DNA of 5,399 nt from Cytophagales bacterium. GTDB lineage: Bacteria; Bacteroidota; Bacteroidia; Cytophagales; UBA9547. The notes below the pieces were generated by a model, which saw nothing but the letters and a program-made list of their open reading frames with translations, ran no database searches and had not been told where the DNA came from. The stretch is taken from positions 1 through 5,399 of the forward strand of contig JAAFJZ010000204.1 in NCBI GenBank assembly GCA_013298205.1, written 5' to 3'. This document shows, piece by piece, positions 1 through 5,399 of this stretch (the stretch's first letter is position 1; each line of letters starts with the position of its first letter). Made by a program: the position numbers and the translations under genes.

Positions 1-2230
1 AAACAATAAAATTCTGCTTATTCAATACAGCTTTTCTTATATCTCGTAAGTGCATCGTTTGGTCACCCCAAGAGATTTCCACTTCCAAATCAAACCAATC
101 TATGCCACTCGAGGCCTTCATTTCCCATTTCGGTGGGTTAGGATTGTATTTGAACTGGTTCAGTTCATTAATTCCAATCAAAACAACGCTTGCCTCTTGC
201 AGCGTTCTCGAAATATTGATAAACCAATGATTTTTCATTACCTCTTTGAAAGGTAAATAATAAAAAGGTTGCTGGGTTTGTTTGGCAAAAAATGGGTGCA
301 AAGCCCTTAAGCTATCGTAAAAGTTTTTTTCATCTACTTTTTTTCGAGAAATGGCTTTTTGCTCACCTTTTTCATTTTTAAAATAAATTTCTTCGTCATT
401 ATCGTGCTCCACTGTATGGTCACCATAAATAAATTTGGGAATCAACATCAAATGTTCTTCTTGAAACTCTTTAAAAAATACAGCTAATTTGAGTTCTTCT
501 TCAATTACGGGTATGATAATGCTTTCAGGAACAGCTAGGTTAAACTTTTTATATAAAGGAATAATTGTTTTCTTGATTAGAGATTCTCTTAAATGAATAG
601 GGAATTTGAGTACCCCTGCCGGCATTAATTCGAGTAAATTATGGACATCTTCTGTATTTTTTACTAGGAATAATTCATTGTTGTTTTTAAAAAACAGATT
701 AGAAATAGTTGAAGATTGGCTAATTTTAAACTTTTCTCCTGTTAGATTTATAAAAACCAAATCCAAATTAAAAAATCGATTATCTTCAGAAATTTCAAAA
801 TCAAAGTTTACTTTTTCTTCATTGAGTTTGATAGCTTCTACATTATTGATTGAAAAGTTTGCTCCAGTAGGCAAAAAATAAATATGTTCAAACTGTGCAA
901 GCACATTCCAATATTTTTGAATGTTTTCAATATATATTTTACCAACTATTACCTCTAAATCCTCTTCATTATCATAATAATTGCTGTTATTAAAACTGCT
1001 GTAACTTGAATAATTTTGAAAACCTCTTTTTTTTAATTCTGCATTAAATTGAGGAAAGCCAAATGAACTTAACGCCTCAAATGCATCATCATTTAGTTTG
1101 TATAAAAGGGGTGTATTTTTTTCGTCATTAATACCCAATTTTGTCATTGAAATTTTTCCGGTTTTGCTTGTCATTATTTTACAAGCATCAATTTTAAAAG
1201 GCAAAATATTTTTAGGATCAGATCCAAAAACCAAGCCTATGCTATATAAATCTACGTTTTCAAGCGAAAACATAGGTTTGCTTTTGTTTGCTATATTTTT
1301 ACTGCTTATGTCAAGAATTTTATTTGAAAAATGAATTAGATCTTGTTCATCTTTTATTTCAACATATTCAGGGGGTTTCTTGGTAAGTACAAGCTCGCCA
1401 TGGTAATTTAACCCAAATTCAAAAGCTTTCGATTCTGGGTCGTTTACATTAAGGAAATATTTTTTTAAAATTTTATTTTTCTCGTTATCAAAATTGCAAA
1501 ATCCTATCAAAAGATCTTTTGAAACGTTTCTTTTAATATAATGTATGCCTACGTAACTATGTGGGCATAATCTGTATTCAGATGTTAGGCCACAAGAACA
1601 TAAAATTTCGATTGCATTTTTATTGTCAATAGTAAATTCTGTATACGTTTCTACATTTTTATTTGAAGAAAAAGTAAACGTTAATCCGTTTTCGTTAGTT
1701 TTTAAAGTGAATTTATTATTTAATTCATTAAGCTTTAATGCAGTGAAACCTTTTGGCATTAAAAATAAATTATCAAACTCCCAAATTTTAATATTTGGAT
1801 AATATGATCTTTTAAAAGAGCTAAACATTAATGATTCTTGAATTGGATTGGCTATTATTTTTTTTGCTTCTTCTGGTGGTTTTACGGTTGGAATGATCAT
1901 CAAATTTTGATTTTTGATGGAAACTGCTGCTGCGATTATATGTTTACAATTGCGATTATTGGAAGTAAAATATGCACAATTACATTCAAATTGTGTTCCT
2001 TCATTATTTAATAACACATTGTAACTTATGTTTTTTTCGCTTTGGCTATTTACAATAAAAGTAAATCTTTTTTCTTTTTCAAATGATACTTTTATGCCAT
2101 TTCTATGTTGAGTAAAGAGTGTAAGACCTTTTATGTAAACTTCAGTATTGTCTTCCTCTTCGTCAAGCAAAAAATTGATAATTGATTGCCTAATTTTTAA
2201 TAGGTATTTTTTAATTTCTGATGGTGTCAT
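1..2230 (-). CDS. SWIM zinc-finger SNF2-type helicase, N-terminal part (runs off left edge)
   Basis: I read this frame codon by codon from the ATG at 2228-2230 to the window edge: 743 codons with no stop. The start is well bounded, because the two codons upstream are ATT and then the TAA stop of the preceding gene. Two SWIM-like zinc motifs are visible: C83xC85...C95xH97 and C211xC213...C222xH224. A polar Asn/Ser/Tyr/acidic stretch lies at residues 405-424. The last visible block, about residues 707-743, contains SGIDWFDLEVEI, GDQT and IRKAVLNKQNF. I recognise it as the conserved segment just ahead of the helicase core in Bacteroidota SWI2/SNF2 proteins. The Walker A and DEAH motifs would lie beyond the left edge and are not seen. 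In the family, SWIM modules bind DNA or protein and the SNF2 core is an ATP-driven DNA translocase; the protein should be cytoplasmic. The exact target is unknown. The gene lies 3 bases behind an aminotransferase gene and is probably co-transcribed with it. Confidence 0.85.
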   Translation of the reverse strand, partial: MTPSEIKKYLLKIRQSIINFLLDEEEDNTEVYIKGLTLFTQHRNGIKVSFEKEKRFTFIVNSQSEKNISYNVLLNNEGTQFECNCAYFTSNNRNCKHIIAAAVSIKNQNLMIIPTVKPPEEAKKIIANPIQESLMFSSFKRSYYPNIKIWEFDNLFLMPKGFTALKLNELNNKFTLKTNENGLTFTFSSNKNVETYTEFTIDNKNAIEILCSCGLTSEYRLCPHSYVGIHYIKRNVSKDLLIGFCNFDNEKNKILKKYFLNVNDPESKAFEFGLNYHGELVLTKKPPEYVEIKDEQDLIHFSNKILDISSKNIANKSKPMFSLENVDLYSIGLVFGSDPKNILPFKIDACKIMTSKTGKISMTKLGINDEKNTPLLYKLNDDAFEALSSFGFPQFNAELKKRGFQNYSSYSSFNNSNYYDNEEDLEVIVGKIYIENIQKYWNVLAQFEHIYFLPTGANFSINNVEAIKLNEEKVNFDFEISEDNRFFNLDLVFINLTGEKFKISQSSTISNLFFKNNNELFLVKNTEDVHNLLELMPAGVLKFPIHLRESLIKKTIIPLYKKFNLAVPESIIIPVIEEELKLAVFFKEFQEEHLMLIPKFIYGDHTVEHDNDEEIYFKNEKGEQKAISRKKVDEKNFYDSLRALHPFFAKQTQQPFYYLPFKEVMKNHWFINISRTLQEASVVLIGINELNQFKYNPNPPKWEMKASSGIDWFDLEVEISWGDQTMHLRDIRKAVLNKQNFIV
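1559..1600 (-). other. Second SWIM-like zinc-binding motif of the SNF2-type protein
   Basis: Residues 211-224 read C-S-C, eight residues, C-P-H, followed by a hydrophobic stretch with VGIHYI. The ligand spacing again fits CxCx(n)CxH, with C211, C213, C222 and H224. It lies about 115 residues after the first motif. All four ligands being intact suggests a working second zinc site, not a decayed copy, but this is inferred from pattern only. Confidence 0.65.
1940..1984 (-). other. SWIM zinc-binding motif 1 of the SNF2-type protein
   Basis: Residues 83-97 of the large protein read C-N-C, nine residues, C-K-H, followed by IIAAA. This is the canonical SWIM pattern CxCx(n)CxH followed by a hydrophobic helix. 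The four ligands would be C83, C85, C95 and H97. SWIM domains occur N-terminal to the helicase core in many bacterial SNF2 proteins. Confidence 0.85.
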
Positions 2231-2233
2231 AAT

Positions 2234-3304
2234 TTAAAATTTTAGTTTTAAAAAATTATATAATATTGTATAATTTTCATCTTTAATGGCAGGAAAATTG
2301 GCAATTCTAAAAGTTTGATTTGCCCATTTTCCATATCCTTTGCCAAGCCATATATTCTCCTCAAAAGCGTTTTGGCTTAAAATCTTAATTTTAGATTCAC
2401 TTGCTTCCACAGCCCATACGGTAGTTGAAGCTGTTTGAGTAAAATTTCCCAAGATGGCATAATCAGTATACGGAAGCATAAAACTCCTAAATTCTAAAGC
2501 TCTTTGGCAAAGTTTTTTTTCTATTTTATCTATACTTTCTATTTCTTCCAAAACCCTCATTAACAAATAGATATTACTTAAGTTAGGAGTATGTAAAGTT
2601 TGATATTGCAGGGCTTTTACAATAATATTTGAAAGATGATTGTATGGAATATGTGTATCTTGAGATTTAATATTTTGGGCATATTCTATGATTTTGGGTG
2701 AAAAAACCATGATGGCCATACCTGCTGGCAAACCAAAGCATTTTTGTACAGAAGCATACCAAATATCTGCCAGACTAAAATCTAAATTTATGCCCGCCAT
2801 AGAAGAAGTGGCATCAATAGCTATAAATGAATCAGGCGCACTTTTACGAATATTTTGGATGTAATTTTCTGGAAGAATGGTTCCGTTTGAAGTTTCATTA
2901 TGAACCAGATGAATAAATTCAAATTCTCCTGCATTTTCTATTAATGGAATTTCCTCATTATGATGATATGAAATCCATTTTTTAGGGGTTTTGTTCGCTA
3001 AAGTTGCTTGATAAGCTTTTGCACCAAACTCACCATTACTTAGATACACGCCTGTATATTGAGAAAAAAAAGTACTTAAAATCTCCCAGCATTCTGTAGC
3101 CGAGCTTACAAAAGCTATTTTATAATCTTTTGGTAAACTAAGCTTTTGTGAAAATAGATACTCAATTTGCGGGTATATTTCTAAAAAACGCTTACTTCTG
3201 TGATAACTTGTAATAAAATTATCTTGGATTCCTTCAGAAAAATATTGAGGAACTTTTTCATATATTGTAGAAGGGCCAGGCGTGAAATTTAAAATATTTT
3301 CCAA
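2234..3304 (-). CDS. Class V PLP-dependent aminotransferase, SerC-like / alanine-glyoxylate type
   Basis: The 356-residue protein is full length for the fold-type I, class V aminotransferases. Visible motifs in order: an N-terminal NFTPGPS (6-12), SYHRSKRF (33-40), SSATECWE (67-74), HNETSNGT (135-142), IDATSS (163-168) with D164 expected to pair with the PLP ring nitrogen, SVQKCFGLPAG (185-195) with K188 as the Schiff-base lysine, and FRIANFPAI (332-340) with R333 a candidate substrate-carboxylate arginine. These features resemble both phosphoserine aminotransferase (SerC, 3-phosphohydroxypyruvate plus glutamate to phosphoserine) and alanine-glyoxylate/serine-pyruvate aminotransferases, so the substrate is left open. 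No ATG is available at the N-terminus: the start codon appears to be TTG (3302-3304), with an in-frame TAA only two codons upstream and the next Met at residue 169. The TTG places NFTPGP where the family expects it. The gene lies 23 bases after aroQ and 3 bases before the SNF2-type gene. The enzyme should be cytoplasmic. Confidence 0.88.
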   Translation of the reverse strand: MENILNFTPGPSTIYEKVPQYFSEGIQDNFITSYHRSKRFLEIYPQIEYLFSQKLSLPKDYKIAFVSSATECWEILSTFFSQYTGVYLSNGEFGAKAYQATLANKTPKKWISYHHNEEIPLIENAGEFEFIHLVHNETSNGTILPENYIQNIRKSAPDSFIAIDATSSMAGINLDFSLADIWYASVQKCFGLPAGMAIMVFSPKIIEYAQNIKSQDTHIPYNHLSNIIVKALQYQTLHTPNLSNIYLLMRVLEEIESIDKIEKKLCQRALEFRSFMLPYTDYAILGNFTQTASTTVWAVEASESKIKILSQNAFEENIWLGKGYGKWANQTFRIANFPAIKDENYTILYNFLKLKF

Positions 3305-3327
3305 AATTTAACTAAAAACAAATTTTA

Positions 3328-3747
3328 TTAAAGCAAAAATGATTGTAATGCTAAAGTATAACTATCTAAACCAAAGCCCAAAATAACACCTTTGCAAACT
3401 CTAGAAATCGTACTATTATGCCTAAAACTTTCCCGTGCATGAACATTAGAAATATGTACTTCTACAACGGGAGTTGTAACGGCAGAAATTGCATCTGCTA
3501 ATGCAATCGAAGTATGTGTGTATGCCCCCGCATTGAGTACAAAACCATCAGCATCAAATCCATGTTCATGAATATAATCTAGCAATAAGCCTTCGTGATT
3601 GGACTGAAAATAAAACAACTCAAATTGAGGAAATTGAAAGGTAAGTTCTTTGTAGAAAGTATCAAAACTACTTTCTCCGTAAATGCTTTTTTCTCTCTTG
3701 CCCAAAAGGTTCAGATTCGGACCATTGATTATATGTATTTTTTTCAT
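3328..3747 (-). CDS. aroQ: Type II 3-dehydroquinate dehydratase
   Basis: AroQ removes water from 3-dehydroquinate to give 3-dehydroshikimate, the third step of the shikimate route to chorismate and aromatic amino acids; the type II enzyme is a cytoplasmic dodecamer. From the ATG at 3745-3747 the protein has 139 residues, close to the usual 140-150. The family landmarks are all present: NGPNLNLLG (8-16), the lid arginine R18, the catalytic tyrosine Y23, N72 in LNAGAYTHTS (71-80) with H78, the VHISN block (97-101) with H98 and S100, and R109 in ESFRH. The frame extends ten codons further upstream to a TTG at 3775-3777. The ATG is preferred because MKKIHIINGPN is the normal N-terminus of the family and the TTG would overlap a promoter-like box. 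No Shine-Dalgarno sequence is seen. This is the first gene of the probable aroQ-aminotransferase-SNF2 run. Confidence 0.96.
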   Translation of the reverse strand: MKKIHIINGPNLNLLGKREKSIYGESSFDTFYKELTFQFPQFELFYFQSNHEGLLLDYIHEHGFDADGFVLNAGAYTHTSIALADAISAVTTPVVEVHISNVHARESFRHNSTISRVCKGVILGFGLDSYTLALQSFLL

Positions 3748-3774
3748 TATTTTCAATTTGACAATTCTAAAATC

Positions 3775-3782
3775 CAAAAATA
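3775..3782 (-). promoter_or_regulatory. Possible -7 box of the aroQ promoter
   Basis: On the minus strand this reads TATTTTTG, an exact match to the Bacteroidota -7 consensus TAnnTTTG. It lies 27 bases upstream of the aroQ ATG. No TTTG is found at the expected distance upstream, and the region is very AT-rich, so a chance match is possible. If real, it would drive aroQ, the aminotransferase gene and the SNF2-type gene together. Confidence 0.35.
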
Positions 3783-3995
3783 CTTACGATTTTTCAATAA
3801 AATGTGTGAAAAAAACTATTTTTTTTGGGTTTATAAAACACTAATAGAAATTTTATATTTTCCAGTATTTCAGTTGCTTCATAATTAAATTAAACGAAAG
3901 AACTTAAAGCGTTGACAATTAACATTCACTAAAAATTAAGTTGAAATTAAAATTAAAATTAATTAAAAAAAAAGAAAAATAAAGACCACTAGAAG
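3783..3995. other. AT-rich intergenic stretch with no gene seen
   Basis: This is the middle of the 299-base gap between asd and aroQ. It holds only short open frames, poly-A/T runs and a small tandem repeat of AAATTA (three units at 3944-3961). I see no RNA gene, no tRNA-like fold and no strong inverted repeat here. The A-rich part nearest the terminator lies just downstream of asd on the transcribed strand. Confidence 0.6.
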
Positions 3996-4031
3996 AAAAA
4001 AAATGGGTTTTATTTTAATCTATAAAACCCA
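3996..4031 (-). terminator. Intrinsic (Rho-independent) terminator of asd
   Basis: TGGGTTTTAT (4004-4013) and ATAAAACCCA (4022-4031) form a perfect 10-base-pair stem with an 8-base loop. Read on the minus strand, the hairpin is followed at once by a run of eight T (3996-4003) and further T-rich sequence. It begins 15 bases after the asd stop codon. Position, perfect stem and U-tract on the correct side make this a strong terminator call, separating asd from aroQ. Confidence 0.88.
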
Positions 4032-4046
4032 GCTGAAAATTGAAAA

Positions 4047-5042
4047 TTAATTGACCAACATTTTGTTAGCTAAAAGAAATTCTGCTATTTGAACGGCATT
4101 GGTTGCTGCACCTTTTCTTAAATTGTCAGCTACAATCCACAAATTTAAGGTTTTGGCTTGAGACTCGTCTCTGCGTATACGCCCTACAAAAGTTTCATCT
4201 TTTCCATGTGCCCATATAGGCATAGGATATATTTTATTTGCAGGATCATCTTGCACAATTACTCCTGGCGCATTTTCTAAAATTTTTCTTACCTCAGTCA
4301 AATCAAATTCATTTTCAAATTCTATATTAACAGCCTCAGAATGTCCGCCCATTGTAGGCACTCTTACTGTAGTAGCGGTTACTTTTATAGAATCATCTTC
4401 CATAATTTTGCAAGTTTCCTTTATCATTTTCATTTCCTCTTTTGTATATCCATTTTCCAAAAAAACATCTATTTGTGGCAATACATTCATATCTATTTTG
4501 TAGGGATAAGCCATTTCTCCGTTAATGCCATTTCTTTCATTCATCATTTGGTCTACCGCTTTTTTACCCGTGCCTGTTACGGATTGGTAAGTAGAGACCA
4601 CTACACGTTTGATTTTGTATTTTTGATGTAAAGGATTCAATACAACCACCATTTGAATAGTTGAGCAATTTGGATTTGCGATTATTTTATCATCTTTGCC
4701 GATGCTTTTGGCATTTATTTCAGGTACGACTAGTTTTTTTGTAGGATCCATTCTCCAAGCTGACGAATTATCTATTACAAAAGCTCCAGCTTCTGCAAAT
4801 CTAGGCGCAAGTTCTAAGGAAGTACTACCTCCAGCAGAAAAAATGGCAATCGCTGGTTTTCTAGAAATGGCATCTGCAGCACTAATTACAGGGTAAGACT
4901 TATTGTTAAAGAGTATGGATTTTCCTATTGATTTTTCTGAAGCAACTGGATAAAATTCTGTTACGGGAATCTTACGTTCTTCCAATACTTTTATCATTTC
5001 TCCTCCCACTAAACCCGTGGCTCCTACTAATGCTAATTTCAT
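4047..5042 (-). CDS. asd: Aspartate-semialdehyde dehydrogenase
   Basis: Asd reduces L-aspartyl-4-phosphate with NADPH to aspartate semialdehyde, the branch point to diaminopimelate/lysine, threonine and methionine; it acts in the cytoplasm. The 331-residue protein is full length for the family. It opens with the nucleotide-binding loop GATGLVG (7-13). DNSSAWRMD (91-99) supplies the phosphate-binding region with R97. The catalytic cysteine C126 lies in NPNCST (123-128). YQSVTGTG (152-159) carries the expected active-site glutamine Q153. TVRVPTMGGHSE (225-236) provides R227 and the general-base histidine H234. The ATG at 5040-5042 sits directly ahead of the N-terminal beta strand, so the start is secure. 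No Shine-Dalgarno sequence is visible. The gene has its own candidate promoter upstream and an intrinsic terminator downstream, so it probably forms a single-gene transcript. Confidence 0.97.
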   Translation of the reverse strand: MKLALVGATGLVGGEMIKVLEERKIPVTEFYPVASEKSIGKSILFNNKSYPVISAADAISRKPAIAIFSAGGSTSLELAPRFAEAGAFVIDNSSAWRMDPTKKLVVPEINAKSIGKDDKIIANPNCSTIQMVVVLNPLHQKYKIKRVVVSTYQSVTGTGKKAVDQMMNERNGINGEMAYPYKIDMNVLPQIDVFLENGYTKEEMKMIKETCKIMEDDSIKVTATTVRVPTMGGHSEAVNIEFENEFDLTEVRKILENAPGVIVQDDPANKIYPMPIWAHGKDETFVGRIRRDESQAKTLNLWIVADNLRKGAATNAVQIAEFLLANKMLVN

Positions 5043-5079
5043 TTTTAAAGTCTAAGTAATTATAATTATTTTAAGGGCG

Positions 5080-5112
5080 TAAAATTAGCCAACAAAAATG
5101 GTTATGCAAAAA
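5080..5112 (-). promoter_or_regulatory. asd: Candidate Bacteroidota-type promoter of asd
   Basis: On the minus strand TTTTTG (5107-5112) is followed by a 19-base spacer and TAATTTTA (5080-5087). The Bacteroidota consensus is TTTG at -33 and TAnnTTTG at -7 with about 19-20 bases between. The spacing fits and only the last base of the -7 box differs. The box ends 37 bases before the asd ATG, predicting a 5' leader of about 30 bases. AT-richness tempers confidence. Confidence 0.5.
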
Positions 5113-5203
5113 CATATTAATTATTTAAGCCAAAACTCAAACTTGTTTTTAATTAGAACTGACAATAATTATAAAAAAATGCTTAATTATTTGGAAATAA
5201 AAA
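5113..5203. other. Intergenic stretch between the PAP2 gene and the asd promoter
   Basis: This short AT-rich segment contains no open frame of note. Small AT-only inverted repeats are present after the PAP2 stop, but none has a GC-containing stem, so no terminator is called. Confidence 0.5.
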
Positions 5204-5399
5204 TTATTTTATTAGTTTATTGAATTTAAAATTTAGAATAAATGAAAGTAGTTTAAAATAAAAGTAAGCAATTAACATACCTGACATGGAACCCAAAAAT
5301 ACATCTAAAGGATAATGGACACCCAAATAAATTCGACTATATGTAATTACAAAAGCCCAAACAAAAAATAAAGAAAAAGCTTTGTTTTTTTTTATAAAA
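5204..5399 (-). CDS. PAP2-family membrane phosphatase, C-terminal part (runs off right edge)
   Basis: Reading back from the TAA at 5204-5206, 64 codons are open to the right edge. They include SRIYLGVHYPLDV, which is the third signature motif of the PAP2 (phosphatidic acid phosphatase type 2) superfamily, SRxxxxxHxxxD, with the histidine that takes part in phosphate transfer and the aspartate that supports it. A hydrophobic stretch (FSLFFVWAFVITY) precedes the motif and another (GSMSGMLIAYFYF) follows it, as expected for membrane helices flanking the active site at a membrane surface. The protein ends with a short Lys/Asn/Phe-rich tail. Family members dephosphorylate lipid phosphates such as undecaprenyl pyrophosphate or phosphatidic acid; the substrate here cannot be told. 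The earlier KxxxxxxRP and PSGH motifs would lie outside the window. Confidence 0.87.
   Translation of the reverse strand, partial: FIKKNKAFSLFFVWAFVITYSRIYLGVHYPLDVFLGSMSGMLIAYFYFKLLSFILNFKFNKLIK

Noticed and set aside
50..1334. Plus-strand open frames at 50-256, 606-881 and 1098-1334
   Set aside because: They lie inside the continuous minus-strand SNF2-type coding frame, which has recognisable motifs; the plus-strand products show no family features.
2231..2236. Aminotransferase stop and SNF2-type start lie in the same reading frame, suggesting a possible readthrough fusion
   Set aside because: The shared frame has a one-in-three chance of arising at random, and a TAA stop with no recoding signal makes readthrough unlikely.
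3748..3777. Ten-residue N-terminal extension of AroQ from a TTG
   Set aside because: The ATG at 3745-3747 gives the usual AroQ N-terminus, and the TTG overlaps a promoter-like box.
3853..3882. Nine-codon minus-strand mini-ORF (MKQLKYWKI) upstream of aroQ
   Set aside because: It is too short and featureless to call as a leader peptide; it has no run of regulatory codons and no attenuator hairpin follows it.
3595..3888. Plus-strand open frame overlapping the start of aroQ
   Set aside because: The first half is antisense to aroQ and the rest is AT-rich noise rich in Phe, Lys and Tyr; no motif is seen.
3912..3940. TTGACA on the plus strand, resembling a -35 box
   Set aside because: No matching -10 element lies at the right distance, no plus-strand gene follows, and Bacteroidota promoters do not use this hexamer as their main signal.
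3944..3961. Three tandem AAATTA units
   Set aside because: The repeat is too short and too low in complexity to suggest an iteron, CRISPR or mobile-element end.
4341..4896. Plus-strand open frames at 4341-4631 and 4696-4896
   Set aside because: Both are antisense to asd, whose catalytic motifs are intact; their products look like reverse readings of that gene.
5161..5203. AT-only inverted repeats after the PAP2 stop, such as TTATTT/AAATAA
   Set aside because: The stems contain no GC pairs and one has a two-base loop; such pairs are expected by chance in this AT-rich sequence.

Overview
The window is AT-rich and reads as chromosomal DNA of a Bacteroidota bacterium, possibly of the Cytophagales or a related group. 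The support is threefold: none of the gene starts has a recognisable Shine-Dalgarno sequence; a good match to the Bacteroidota promoter pattern (TTTG, 19 bases, TAnnTTT) lies upstream of asd; and the encoded proteins (a SWIM/SNF2 helicase-type protein, a class V aminotransferase with Bacteroidota-like motifs, a type II dehydroquinase) resemble those of this phylum. The group is inferred from remembered family resemblance, not from a search.

Every supported gene is on the minus strand, so the window reads right to left. At the right edge is the C-terminal end of a membrane PAP2-family phosphatase (5204-5399). A 161-base gap follows, holding a candidate promoter for asd. asd (4047-5042) encodes a full-length aspartate-semialdehyde dehydrogenase and ends in a clear intrinsic terminator (about 3996-4031). 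Next is an AT-rich gap of 299 bases (3748-4046, including that terminator), which shows no gene and one weak promoter-like box.

A tight three-gene run then begins: aroQ (3328-3747), a SerC-like class V aminotransferase that apparently starts with TTG (2234-3304), and a large open frame that leaves the window at its left edge (1-2230). That last frame does not close inside the window. It encodes at least 743 residues of the N-terminal part of a SWI2/SNF2-type protein and carries two separate SWIM-like CxC...CxH zinc-binding motifs. The gaps inside the run are 22-23 and 3 bases, so co-transcription is likely.

Functionally, asd serves the aspartate-family amino acids and diaminopimelate, aroQ serves the shikimate pathway, and the aminotransferase probably acts in serine/glycine/alanine-type amino-acid chemistry. 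The SNF2-type protein is a nucleic-acid remodeller with no obvious metabolic link. No tRNA, rRNA, CRISPR, insertion sequence or phage gene was seen. I found no convincing new system; the most unusual items are the double SWIM arrangement and the joining of the SNF2 gene to amino-acid genes.
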